Of a stretch of 49,254 bases of DNA, positions 23,467-29,238 are shown piece by piece. The notes beneath the pieces are model-generated. The model did not search any database. It was not told the DNA's origin and saw nothing but the letters and a program-made list of their open reading frames with translations. Every line of letters starts with the position of its first letter. Position 1 is the first letter of the stretch. Origin of the DNA: a virus; the IMG/VR virus record IMGVR_UViG_3300017527_000125, positions 1 to 49,254 of that record, one strand, 5' to 3'. A program made the position numbers and the translations under genes.

Positions 23467-23502
23467 TACCAAAATAATTTTTTGGTAGATCGCTCTTTAA
23501 CA
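23467..23502 (+). promoter_or_regulatory. 5' hairpin plus boxA-like antitermination site
   Basis: TACCAAAA and TTTTTGGTA (23467-23474, 23479-23487) form a hairpin at the expected mRNA 5' end. CGCTCTTTAACA follows at 23491-23502; this matches the boxA core CGCTCTTTA and differs at one base from the E. coli rrn boxA (TGCTCTTTAACA). Hairpin-then-boxA is the rrn order. A terminator lies 360 bases downstream. Confidence 0.6.
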
Positions 23503-23523
23503 ACACGCATGGAGGTAAATGAT

Positions 23524-23850
23524 ATGACTACGTTTGTAGCTTTAGATATGAATGGTTGGGGCAAGGCTAGTAATCATCACGCTGCTGTATCTAACTTGTT
23601 AGTATCCAATAATCATGATTTGCAAGGGAAGATCCTTACAGTCCTGGAATTGAAAACTGAGATGAACATGGTTAGTGTAACTGGTATGGGTACAGTGAAT
23701 TATCCTGAGGGGACTTTGGTGGCAACACATACATACCCTATCACTAATAAGTTAGTGCGGGGTCTGCACAAAGTAGATGAGAAGCATGGGGATTATATTA
23801 TTGCTCTGGAAGATGTAGTTGAGGGTATAATTGAAAAGACAACCGGATAG
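23524..23850 (+). CDS. Hypothetical protein behind the boxA leader (108 aa)
   Basis: ATG 23524 follows GGAGG. The 108-residue product begins MTTFVALDMNGWGKASNHHA and alternates beta strands with short turns; it ends in an acidic helix. It is the only gene between promoter P8 with its boxA leader and the intrinsic terminator at 23864, so it is expressed whether or not antitermination occurs. No homology is recognised. Confidence 0.65.
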   Translation: MTTFVALDMNGWGKASNHHAAVSNLLVSNNHDLQGKILTVLELKTEMNMVSVTGMGTVNYPEGTLVATHTYPITNKLVRGLHKVDEKHGDYIIALEDVVEGIIEKTTG

Positions 23851-23863
23851 TGTGTAGTACTTT

Positions 23864-23890
23864 GGCGGGGATCTCCCCCCGCCTTTTTTT
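23864..23890 (+). terminator. Rho-independent terminator
   Basis: GGCGGGG, six-base loop, CCCCGCC, then seven T. It ends the P8 transcript unless the boxA-like site allows read-through to the genes beyond. Confidence 0.9.
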
Positions 23891-23900
23891 GGAGGAGGTT

Positions 23901-24095
23901 ATGGATTTAGCAACGAAAGTATTTTTAGTGAACCTGCTTTTGATCTTTGTGGTAGCAGGTATAGACCGGGTTGCTTTCAAAGGTACGTTGGAATATCTGC
24001 CCGGGTTCAGCCTTTTGCTGAACGGTTGGATTATGGCGACTATAGTAAGTATCCCGGTGTTGGCAGGATACCTTCTGATACAAGTATTGCCTTAG
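23901..24095 (+). CDS. Small two-helix membrane protein (64 aa)
   Basis: ATG 23901 stands behind GGAGGAGG, directly after the terminator. Residues 8-24 and 40-62 are strongly hydrophobic (KVFLVNLLLIFVVAGI; WIMATIVSIPVLAGYLLI), giving two predicted membrane helices with a short polar loop. There is no promoter between it and the terminator, so it depends on read-through from P8. A lysis or membrane-remodelling role is possible but not shown. Confidence 0.65.
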   Translation: MDLATKVFLVNLLLIFVVAGIDRVAFKGTLEYLPGFSLLLNGWIMATIVSIPVLAGYLLIQVLP

Positions 24096-24103
24096 GAGGC
24101 AGC

Positions 24104-24262
24104 ATGATTGAGCAGACAGTAGAAGAGGTAGCCGAAAGCATGAAGGAGGACCCTGAGGAGTGGGCCAAGTTATACCTGGAGTCTGTGGCGCTGACGAATA
24201 GGCTGTTGCAGCAGCTGGAAAGATACAGTGTGCAGGCTACCAAGGGCGTGACGATTAATTGA
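24104..24262 (+). CDS. Small acidic helical protein (52 aa)
   Basis: ATG 24104 follows TAGGAGGC. The 52-residue product (MIEQTVEEVAESMKEDPEEW and so on) is acidic and helical with Leu spacing suited to a short coiled coil. Upstream in-frame codons overlap the membrane gene and lack a ribosome site. Unidentified. Confidence 0.6.
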   Translation: MIEQTVEEVAESMKEDPEEWAKLYLESVALTNRLLQQLERYSVQATKGVTIN

Positions 24263-24271
24263 AAATACCAT

Positions 24272-24300
24272 TTGACAAACCCCACCCATATTGGTATAGT
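24272..24300 (+). promoter_or_regulatory. Sigma70-like promoter P9
   Basis: TTGACA, 17-nt spacer, TATAGT. It serves the gene at 24346. Confidence 0.82.
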
Positions 24301-24329
24301 TAAAGGGTAGGGTAAATCCACCCTATGTA

Positions 24330-24338
24330 GCTAGGAGC
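24330..24338 (+). promoter_or_regulatory. GCTAGGAGC leader element
   Basis: Shine-Dalgarno mini-hairpin element before ATG 24346. Confidence 0.6.
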
Positions 24339-24345
24339 AAAAAAT

Positions 24346-24546
24346 ATGACTAAACACACTACGGGAAATGGAGTAGCTGTTTTTGAAGCTCATTTGGAAT
24401 ATCTGGATGATCTCAGAGAGAGTGGTGAGATCAATATGTTTGGGGCAGTTCCATATTTGGAAGATAGGTTTAGGCTGTCCCCTGATGTAGCCAGAGATAT
24501 CCTGGGATATTGGATGCAGACCTTCTCAAAGCGTCACCCGGGATAA
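24346..24546 (+). CDS. Small conserved-looking protein (66 aa)
   Basis: A 66-residue helical protein (MTKHTTGNGVAVFEAHLEYL ... ) with a FRLSPDVARDILGYWM segment that looks like the recognition half of a helix-turn-helix. It has a private promoter P9 and a GCTAGGAGC leader. A small DNA-binding regulator is possible; I would not assign it further. Confidence 0.65.
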   Translation: MTKHTTGNGVAVFEAHLEYLDDLRESGEINMFGAVPYLEDRFRLSPDVARDILGYWMQTFSKRHPG

Positions 24547-24587
24547 GGTAGGCTAAGTCACCCTGGACCTTGGAGGGGGTCCGGGGG

Positions 24588-24611
24588 TAGTAAGTATAGG
24601 AGCCTCCCATG
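24588..24611 (+). promoter_or_regulatory. Leader hairpin with GGA in the loop at a start codon
   Basis: GGGGG (24583-24587) can pair with CCTCC just before ATG 24609, leaving TAAGTATAGGAG in the loop. A related sequence occurs at 36290. Such GGA loops are the shape read by CsrA proteins. Confidence 0.45.
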
Positions 24612-24782
24612 TATAAGCATAGCACTAGAGTAATCTTATCAGGTCCCTTCAGCGCAGGTAGGGTGTATGCCCCTAATGGAGACAACTGGCGAGCTGTATG
24701 TTCGGACGGGAATGTACCGGCTGACGATGCCGTTTCACTGATCGGATCTGATAAGGTTATTTGGATGGTAGAAAGCACTTAA
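24609..24782 (+). CDS. Small hypothetical protein (57 aa)
   Basis: ATG 24609 lies 5 bases after GGAG. The 57-residue product begins MYKHSTRVILSGPFSAGRVY and ends VIWMVEST. Its last codons and TAA stop are formed by the palindrome at 24775, exactly as in ruvC. No family is recognised. The reading frame and leader support it as real. Confidence 0.6.
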   Translation: MYKHSTRVILSGPFSAGRVYAPNGDNWRAVCSDGNVPADDAVSLIGSDKVIWMVEST

Positions 24783-24786
24783 GTGC
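24775..24786. repeat. GCACTTAAGTGC palindrome containing a stop codon
   Basis: Perfect copy. It contains the TAA stop (24780-24782) of the gene at 24609 and abuts the GGAGG ribosome site of the gene at 24800. Confidence 0.85.
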
Positions 24787-24799
24787 GGAGGGTATTGTT

Positions 24800-25222
24800 G
24801 TGGATCAAGAGAACTCAGTAACATTGGATGTAGATGAGAATGGCGGGAAAATGAAGGTATTCATGTCAACTGAACAGTCGTTCCTTTTGCGGGACACTGT
24901 TGAGGCCCACCCAGAAATAGTTACCAGTATGTGTTGTAAGGATGCGGTGGAGCACCTGGAAGAGCTTCTTGGCTTCCATGTAACAACCGGTAAGTTGCAG
25001 AGTGTGGTGAAATACTTGGAGTTGGAGTTCAAAACCAGTCCCCCTAAGAAGTACAAATCTGATAAGTCCATGGCCTTGGTGGTAGTTATGGCTAAGACCA
25101 TACGCCAGATGTACATTGATCTGCATGGTGTGGTGCCGCCGCATCTGAACAAGATCATAGCCAGGGAATCAGTATCGAAGGTTGAAGCATCATTCAAGGA
25201 ATGGATGACTTGCAACAAGTAA
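24800..25222 (+). CDS. Hypothetical protein (140 aa)
   Basis: A GTG start at 24800 follows GGAGG by 8 bases. The product begins with an acidic beta-like stretch, then is helical with a Cys pair (MCCKD) near residue 46. The C-terminal half is basic. The longer frame would begin in the palindrome with a TTG and has no ribosome site. No domain is recognised. Confidence 0.6.
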   Translation: MDQENSVTLDVDENGGKMKVFMSTEQSFLLRDTVEAHPEIVTSMCCKDAVEHLEELLGFHVTTGKLQSVVKYLELEFKTSPPKKYKSDKSMALVVVMAKTIRQMYIDLHGVVPPHLNKIIARESVSKVEASFKEWMTCNK

Positions 25223-25228
25223 CGGTAA

Positions 25229-25294
25229 GGTCCTGGGAGCCCCCTGAGGAACGCCCTAAGTACGCAGAAGGGTGGGCTTGCGTCCCTTCCCCCA
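25229..25294 (+). other. Potential structured RNA element
   Basis: GTCCTGGG and CCCAGGAC form an 8-bp outer stem across this gap, with AGCCC/GGGCT and CCCT/AGGG stems possible inside. There is no T tract. It could be a processing or regulatory element ahead of the gene at 25334. Confidence 0.4.
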
Positions 25295-25333
25295 GGACTT
25301 TACCCCTGGAACCGCTGGTTATGAGGAAACATC

Positions 25334-25549
25334 ATGAAACCGCACGGATTTATTTGCAGCCCACGAATCTATGAGTTTGAAGGCTGGATATTTGAATATC
25401 ATCAAACCAGCGTTTGGCCACTGAAAAAAGATATGGAACCAAGAGCAAGGGCGGGCCGCAAGTTCTACGAGATGCTGGGCCGGTTCCTTGAATTGGACGA
25501 GGATAAACGGAAGGAATGCAGGATTGGCGGTGGGTGCGTTTCCTTTTAA
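25334..25549 (+). CDS. Conserved small phage protein (71 aa)
   Basis: A 71-residue protein beginning MKPHGFICSPRIYEFEGWIF, with PLKKD, RAGRKFYEML and a C-terminal GGGCVSF. I recognise this pattern (HGFxCxPRxYEFxGWxFE ... GGGCV) as a recurrent small protein of proteobacterial phages, of unknown function. Its ATG follows GAGGAAACATC. It is followed by the first of three copies of a roughly 22-bp junction repeat. Confidence 0.7.
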   Translation: MKPHGFICSPRIYEFEGWIFEYHQTSVWPLKKDMEPRARAGRKFYEMLGRFLELDEDKRKECRIGGGCVSF

Positions 25550-25572
25550 CGTAAGAGGTAAGCCGTGATGAC
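25547..25572. repeat. Junction repeat, copy 1
   Basis: GTAAGAGGTAAGCCGTGATG matches copies at 25821 and 26037. Each carries the ribosome site AAGAGGTAAG and ends at an ATG. Confidence 0.7.
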
Positions 25573-25648
25573 TTGGAATGATAATACTGCATCCGCCTTA
25601 ATTTTCTTGTTATGTGTTGGAGCTATTAATGCCACATTTATCATATGA
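25568..25648 (+). CDS. Tiny membrane peptide (26 aa)
   Basis: ATG 25568 ends junction repeat copy 1, with AAGAGG well spaced. The 26-residue product MTWNDNTASALIFLLCVGAI plus six residues is one hydrophobic helix after a polar start. It overlaps the next gene by 20 bases. Such peptides can be toxins, holin-like or translational couplers; the leader repeat is the main evidence. Confidence 0.5.
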   Translation: MTWNDNTASALIFLLCVGAINATFII

Positions 25649-25838
25649 GCAACTTAGGCGAATGCAAAACGAGCAGGAAATAAAGAGGTTGCGCTCTATT
25701 ATTATTAATGGAGCTGCTCGACTGGCAACTATGCTACACGATGATCGCATCGAGGATGGATATGCAAATCAAATCATGGAAGATGTCGTGTTACGAATGC
25801 GGGATGATTTAGACACTGGCGCAAGAGGTAAGCAGTGA
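25629..25838 (+). CDS. Small helical protein (69 aa)
   Basis: ATG 25629 lies 9 bases after TTGGAG. The product begins MPHLSYEQLRRMQNEQEIKR and is helical and charged throughout, with Arg-rich stretches. It overlaps the tiny membrane peptide upstream and shares TGATG with the next gene. AT-rich codon use differs somewhat from neighbours. Unidentified. Confidence 0.6.
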   Translation: MPHLSYEQLRRMQNEQEIKRLRSIIINGAARLATMLHDDRIEDGYANQIMEDVVLRMRDDLDTGARGKQ

Positions 25839-25842
25839 TGAC
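25821..25842. repeat. Junction repeat, copy 2
   Basis: GCAAGAGGTAAGCAGTGATG, with the stop of one gene and the start of the next overlapping (TGATG). Confidence 0.7.
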
Positions 25843-26038
25843 AATTGAATTTGGGTGGTGGATTTTGCCGCTGGCAGTAACAATAACGGCATTTGTAATT
25901 GCCTACAGAGCTAGTCCAGAGACACGGCCAAGTAACTATCTACCGGATGTAGTTAGCCCAATGATTGGCTTTGGCATGACGCTGGTTGCTGCTATTGTCT
26001 CGCTGGTTGCGTGGCTGGTATGGGCCTTAGCAACTTAA
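25838..26038 (+). CDS. Small two-helix membrane protein (66 aa)
   Basis: ATG 25838 shares a base with the preceding stop. Residues 6-24 (GWWILPLAVTITAFVIAY) and 44-65 (IGFGMTLVAAIVSLVAWLVW) are membrane helices joined by a polar Arg/Pro-rich loop. It is the last complete gene of the block bounded by the three junction repeats. Membrane role unknown. Confidence 0.6.
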   Translation: MTIEFGWWILPLAVTITAFVIAYRASPETRPSNYLPDVVSPMIGFGMTLVAAIVSLVAWLVWALAT

Positions 26039-26060
26039 CGCAAGAAGTAAGCAGTGATGG
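26037..26060. repeat. Junction repeat, copy 3
   Basis: AACGCAAGAAGTAAGCAGTGATG, ending at the ATG of the frame-broken gene at 26057. Confidence 0.7.
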
Positions 26061-26309
26061 ATAAGAAAGAAAGTAAAGAAGGCTGTTAAGCATGTAGATC
26101 CCCCTAAGGGTTCAGGTTGGGGAACCACGTTTGATATGAAAGAGGCTATGGCTAAGGGGTATATCGGGGAGGTAGTCGTGATGCCCAGGAAAATAGTGAA
26201 TGTCTACCGTACCTTACGAGGACGAAAGACTATTGGTCCGGCGACCATGTTTTACTACGGGGAGATAGATGACTATCTCAGGGACAAGTTTCAGATAGTG
26301 AGCACTTAA
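26057..26309 (+). pseudogene. Frame-broken small gene (extra AAAG unit)
   Basis: From ATG 26057 the frame stops after 10 codons (26087-26089). Removing one of the two AAAG units at 26066-26073 restores an open frame of 82 residues: MDKKVKKAVKHVDPPKGSGW and on, through MKEAMAKGYIGEVVVMP, to QIVST at the TAA (26307-26309), which lies in the palindrome at 26302. The restored product is basic then mixed, like a true small phage protein. It may be a slippage mutation, a sequencing error, or a programmed shift. Without the shift, ATG 26135 could give a 57-residue product. Confidence 0.5.
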
Positions 26310-26313
26310 GTGC
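26302..26313. repeat. GCACTTAAGTGC palindrome containing a stop codon
   Basis: Perfect copy. It contains the TAA of the frame-broken gene (Ser-Thr-stop again) and lies 11 bases before the start at 26324. Confidence 0.85.
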
Positions 26314-26323
26314 AGTGGGGATC

Positions 26324-26611
26324 ATGACTAAGTTAATGAAGATAATTGTAGCGGCCAAGGCGAACAAGCCAGCCATGGGGGAGGAGTGCAACCACTGTGG
26401 TTGGTGTTGTATGTCAGAGGTATGTTACTTGGGGCAGGAGGCTACCGGGTCAGAGACCATTCCCTGCGAACTCCTGGAGATGAAGGAAGGCAAGTATTAC
26501 TGCTCTCTTGCAGACACAGATGAGGCGAAGGAACGGCTTGGTATAGGTAAAGGTTGTTGCGCCAAGACCCAGGAAGAAGCCATGGCTGAGTTCTATGATT
26601 GCAGCGAATGA
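26324..26611 (+). CDS. Cysteine-rich protein, YkgJ-like cluster (95 aa)
   Basis: ATG 26324 follows GTGGGG. The 95-residue product has CNHCGWCC near residue 23 and further cysteines (EVCYLG, IPCELL, YYCSL, GKGCCAK). The CxxCxxCC signature is shared with the YkgJ-type zinc/iron-binding family. It probably binds a metal or metal cluster. Partners are unknown. Confidence 0.7.
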   Translation: MTKLMKIIVAAKANKPAMGEECNHCGWCCMSEVCYLGQEATGSETIPCELLEMKEGKYYCSLADTDEAKERLGIGKGCCAKTQEEAMAEFYDCSE

Positions 26612-26620
26612 AAATAACAT

Positions 26621-26648
26621 TTGACAAACCCAGTACATTTGCTATAGT
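26621..26648 (+). promoter_or_regulatory. Sigma70-like promoter P10
   Basis: TTGACA, 16-nt spacer, TATAGT. It serves the gene at 26690. Confidence 0.82.
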
Positions 26649-26675
26649 TAAGTCATAGATTAATAAAACATCCAA

Positions 26676-26684
26676 GCTAGGAGC
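26676..26684 (+). promoter_or_regulatory. GCTAGGAGC leader element
   Basis: Shine-Dalgarno mini-hairpin element before ATG 26690. Confidence 0.6.
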
Positions 26685-26689
26685 ATAAG

Positions 26690-26899
26690 ATGGCTAAGCA
26701 GAATTGGTTCCCCACATTGAACGAAGCCCTTGAGTCGGAAGATCTGATGGATTCCTGGGACTGCTACAACCCGCCCATCCATTATGGTGAGACCTGCGAT
26801 TACAGACATGATGACGGCACTAAGTATGGTCGGCATGTTTCCATTTATCGAAATGAGCGCGGCATGTATGAGCGGCCTGTTCATTACAGCTGCAACTAG
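26690..26899 (+). CDS. Small hypothetical protein (69 aa)
   Basis: A 69-residue protein behind promoter P10 and a GCTAGGAGC leader. It begins MAKQNWFPTLNEALESEDLM and is rich in Tyr, His and Asp (DSWDCYNPPIHYGETCDYRH), with three Cys. A small metal-binding fold is possible. No family is recognised. Confidence 0.65.
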   Translation: MAKQNWFPTLNEALESEDLMDSWDCYNPPIHYGETCDYRHDDGTKYGRHVSIYRNERGMYERPVHYSCN

Positions 26900-26908
26900 G
26901 AGAATATC

Positions 26909-27181
26909 ATGAGCCCACAGAAGACAATGCACACCGCCTCTTTCATAGACCTGTTGGGTGTCTACTCGTCAGGTGCTACCAATGTAGATCTGGCCCAACG
27001 GCTTGTTTCCTTAGGGGATGTCCCTAAATTGCTTGACTATCTTGGCACGGTTGCTGGGATCAGATCAGCAGAGGTGTACAAGCACTTTGGTTTGGACGTT
27101 GAGATGTCGGTGCTGATAACCATACTGGGCCAGGAGAACTGGTGGAAGCGTCTTACAGGTGCAACTAGGGGTGGAGCATGA
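26909..27181 (+). CDS. Hypothetical protein (90 aa)
   Basis: ATG 26909 follows CTAGGAGAATATC. The 90-residue product is helical with a pattern (NVDLAQRLVSLGDVPKLLDY ... GIRSAEVYKHFGL) that may contain a helix-turn-helix-like element. It lies 10 bases after the preceding stop, in the P10 operon. Unidentified. Confidence 0.6.
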   Translation: MSPQKTMHTASFIDLLGVYSSGATNVDLAQRLVSLGDVPKLLDYLGTVAGIRSAEVYKHFGLDVEMSVLITILGQENWWKRLTGATRGGA

Positions 27182-27202
27182 AAGTTATGAGGAGAAGGTG
27201 TA

Positions 27203-27361
27203 ATGGAAGAAGAAGTTCAAAAGTTGATAGATATAGCTGGGTATTGGGCGGAACACCCGGACTACTCCGTAGACGACTGGCAGTATGAGGTTGCCAACGG
27301 GGACACCAGACAAGGTTACTGGTGGTGGGTAGCGGCCCAGTTGGGCGTAATTGAACTGTAA
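27203..27361 (+). CDS. Small hypothetical protein (52 aa)
   Basis: ATG 27203 follows GAGGAGAAGG. The 52-residue acidic product has a striking aromatic run (GYWWWVAAQLGVIEL) at its C-terminus. The clear ribosome site and fit between neighbours support it. Unidentified. Confidence 0.6.
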   Translation: MEEEVQKLIDIAGYWAEHPDYSVDDWQYEVANGDTRQGYWWWVAAQLGVIEL

Positions 27362-27370
27362 GCTAGGAGC
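27362..27370 (+). promoter_or_regulatory. GCTAGGAGC leader element
   Basis: Starts next to the previous stop codon and serves ATG 27377. No promoter directly precedes this copy. Confidence 0.6.
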
Positions 27371-27376
27371 GGGATC

Positions 27377-27706
27377 ATGTGTAAATTTAAGTTTGACAGA
27401 GAGACCAGAAGTGGGACCTATGATATGGATCTCCAGGTTTCATGTCTGATTGATGATGAAGGTATGTATGAAGATGTACCTGCCAAGAATGTTGCAATCA
27501 CATTAGAGTTTGACTTTGTGATCGGAAGGCCTGCCAAGACAGATGGACCACCTGAGAGGTGCTACCCTGCTGAGGACTTTGAGTTGACGATCACGGATGT
27601 TACGTGTGCAGAGACCATGCATCAGGAATTGGCAGATGCCATGATTGAATCCCAGCGCGACAAGCTGGAGGAGTATCTGTCAGAAAAAGTACAGGAGAAT
27701 TACTGA
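27377..27706 (+). CDS. Hypothetical protein (109 aa)
   Basis: A 109-residue, beta-rich acidic protein beginning MCKFKFDRETRSGTYDMDLQ. It has two long strands (NVAITLEFDFVIG; EDFELTITDV) and a C-terminal charged helix. Preceded by a GCTAGGAGC leader. Its stop overlaps the next start. No known family. Confidence 0.65.
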   Translation: MCKFKFDRETRSGTYDMDLQVSCLIDDEGMYEDVPAKNVAITLEFDFVIGRPAKTDGPPERCYPAEDFELTITDVTCAETMHQELADAMIESQRDKLEEYLSEKVQENY

Positions 27707-27891
27707 TGGGCGTACCGACAGAAAAGATCAGGAACAGGTTGGCAGACATAGAGTATGCCCTCAGGTACCTGGAGACCTCAGCCAACACGTATGTACTGAC
27801 AGAGGAGCAGTTTGAGTATATGGAGGCCTTGGGCAATCGTATACATGCAGTAGTGCGACAGGTACGGGCATCCAGGGGGGGCCATGATTAG
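27706..27891 (+). CDS. Small helical protein (61 aa)
   Basis: Overlaps the preceding stop by one base (TGATG). The 61-residue product is helical (IRNRLADIEYALRYLETSAN), probably a short coiled coil. Translation is likely coupled to the gene at 27377. Unidentified. Confidence 0.6.
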   Translation: MGVPTEKIRNRLADIEYALRYLETSANTYVLTEEQFEYMEALGNRIHAVVRQVRASRGGHD

Positions 27892-28054
27892 GAACTGGGT
27901 AGCGTCCATCTACAGGGGTGGGTTCTCATACAGGAGACCCCTGAGGAACATGACATATGACTACGCCTGTAGTGTGATGCGGTGCTGCCCCCCTGGATAC
28001 ATCTGGATAATAGTACCGGAGGAAGAAGATGAGCGAAGAAACCATAGAACTTGA
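27884..28054 (+). CDS. Small basic protein (56 aa)
   Basis: ATG 27884 overlaps the preceding gene's last codons with GGGGGG upstream. The 56-residue product begins MIRNWVASIYRGGFSYRRPL and holds MRCCPPGYIWIIV, with three Cys in all. Its end overlaps the next gene by 26 bases. The small size and overlaps make it plausible but not certain. Confidence 0.5.
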   Translation: MIRNWVASIYRGGFSYRRPLRNMTYDYACSVMRCCPPGYIWIIVPEEEDERRNHRT

Positions 28055-28235
28055 TTTGGAGTATGTGAACCAGACAGATGAGGCGTATCTGGTAAAAGAC
28101 GCTGACGATAAAAAGCATTGGTTGCCTAAGTCCGTGGTTGAGGTGGAGGATGCCATAAACATGGATCTGGACAAGGGAGAGGGCTACATGTTTCTGATGC
28201 CCGGGTGGTTGGCCTGGAAAGAAGGGTTGATATGA
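28029..28235 (+). CDS. Small acidic protein (68 aa)
   Basis: A 68-residue acidic protein, ATG after GAGGAAGAAG. It begins MSEETIELDLEYVNQTDEAY and includes DDKKHWLPKSVVEVED, a pattern of small phage proteins that pair a beta hairpin with W-L-P-K-S. Overlaps both neighbours. Function unknown. Confidence 0.65.
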   Translation: MSEETIELDLEYVNQTDEAYLVKDADDKKHWLPKSVVEVEDAINMDLDKGEGYMFLMPGWLAWKEGLI

Positions 28236-28441
28236 GCACTAAAGGTGACAGCCATCAGCTTGACGACTACACATCTTTTTTGATGCCCATAATGGTTAAG
28301 GAAGGACGCATGCATATGTGGCACAGCATCTGTAGTATACATAGAAGCCATGTTGATACCTGCCCTGTATGCAAGACCGGATTCTGGGCCGAGATAGTGT
28401 ACCCAGAAGAAAAAACAAGTGTTGGTGAACATGAACCCTGA
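28232..28441 (+). CDS. Small zinc-finger-like protein (69 aa)
   Basis: ATG 28232 overlaps the preceding stop (ATGA). The 69-residue product has His/Cys positions (HMWHSICSIHRSHVDTCPVC) that could form one zinc site. Followed by another zinc-ribbon gene, suggesting a small family of metal-binding proteins here. Unidentified. Confidence 0.6.
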   Translation: MSTKGDSHQLDDYTSFLMPIMVKEGRMHMWHSICSIHRSHVDTCPVCKTGFWAEIVYPEEKTSVGEHEP

Positions 28442-28715
28442 AAAGTTACTGCGGGTCTGTGCCTCATGTGAATGGGTGTTTAAGACAGGCTCGGTGGAGT
28501 GCCCCATGTGTGGGTTCGGATCGTATGGTGCCCACTATGTATATGGGCGCAAGGCTTATAAGTATGCCCACACTCAGAAACCTTGGCGCGACAATAAGAT
28601 GTTTAAATACAGCATGCACTTAAGTGCAGAGATAAGGAGAGCGTTAGATGAGCAAAAAACGAAAGAAAGAACCGCCAGTGCAGGAGTACAAGGAGCGGTA
28701 CATTTGTCGTTGTAA
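28431..28715 (+). CDS. Zinc-ribbon protein (94 aa)
   Basis: ATG 28431 overlaps the end of the preceding gene. The product has CASCEWVFKTGSVECPMCGF (residues 10-29), a rubredoxin/zinc-ribbon-like CxxC...CxxC. The rest is basic and polar. Its 3' part overlaps the palindrome at 28616 and the start of the next gene by 68 bases, so its exact role there is partly regulatory DNA. Confidence 0.6.
   Translation: MNPEKLLRVCASCEWVFKTGSVECPMCGFGSYGAHYVYGRKAYKYAHTQKPWRDNKMFKYSMHLSAEIRRALDEQKTKERTASAGVQGAVHLSL
28616..28627. repeat. GCACTTAAGTGC palindrome
   Basis: Perfect copy inside the end of the zinc-ribbon gene, 20 bases upstream of the start at 28648. Confidence 0.85.
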
Positions 28716-28872
28716 CAAGGTGTATCGGGTGAAGCTTAAGCCAACAGATTATTATGCGATCCACCATGGAAGTTTTACGTCAGTACAGGATGCCAAAGAT
28801 TTTGTGGATGAGCGGCAACGCCAGCTGTCCATGAGTAAGGCAGAGGCTAATCGGTTGAGGGTCATACAATGA
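28648..28872 (+). CDS. Small basic protein (74 aa)
   Basis: A 74-residue protein with a Lys-rich N-terminus (MSKKRKKEPPVQEYKERYIC) and one CRC motif. ATG 28648 follows AGGAGAGCGTTAG. Overlaps its neighbours at both ends. It may bind nucleic acid. Unidentified. Confidence 0.6.
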   Translation: MSKKRKKEPPVQEYKERYICRCNKVYRVKLKPTDYYAIHHGSFTSVQDAKDFVDERQRQLSMSKAEANRLRVIQ

Positions 28873-29237
28873 TTGAAGTAAAAGATAATGCCCAAGTTGT
28901 AAAGTTAACGGTCATGATGACCAACCTGCAACGCAGGGTAAGTAATATAGAGAAGGTGTTGTCTCAGCCGGGACCAGGACCAAAGCTTGACCCGATACCC
29001 ATGATTACGCCCCTGTCCAGCACCGCAGCCCTTATGAAGGAAGTCACCCTATACAAAGAGGCTCTGATTACCATACGTGGGCTAGGGAGTGTGTGTAAGG
29101 AGTTTGCTACCTGTAAGCATGAGCCCTGTAAGGACTCGGCAGCAGCTTGTCTAGTAGCTACAGAAGCTCTGGAGCAGGGGGAGCGGGTAGATCCTTTCAT
29201 GTCTGATATATCCAATGTATTTATAGGAGGAGAGTGA
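28869..29237 (+). CDS. Hypothetical protein with coiled-coil start (122 aa)
   Basis: A 122-residue protein. The first 35 residues look like a coiled coil (VVKLTVMMTNLQRRVSNIEK), followed by a Pro/Gly linker and a helical part with Cys pairs (SVCKEFATCKHEPCKD). The stop-start overlap ATGA joins it to the gene before. Function unknown. Confidence 0.6.
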   Translation: MIEVKDNAQVVKLTVMMTNLQRRVSNIEKVLSQPGPGPKLDPIPMITPLSSTAALMKEVTLYKEALITIRGLGSVCKEFATCKHEPCKDSAAACLVATEALEQGERVDPFMSDISNVFIGGE

Positions 29238-29238
29238 T

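Noticed and set aside
25838-26038. Holin call for this and other two-helix membrane proteins (22625, 23901, 31555)
   Set aside because: Topology alone fits, but no endolysin or spanin is adjacent and several such genes exist.
28419-28430. Upstream non-ATG start for the zinc-ribbon gene at 28431
   Set aside because: It adds four residues, needs a rare start codon, and ATG 28431 has an acceptable context.
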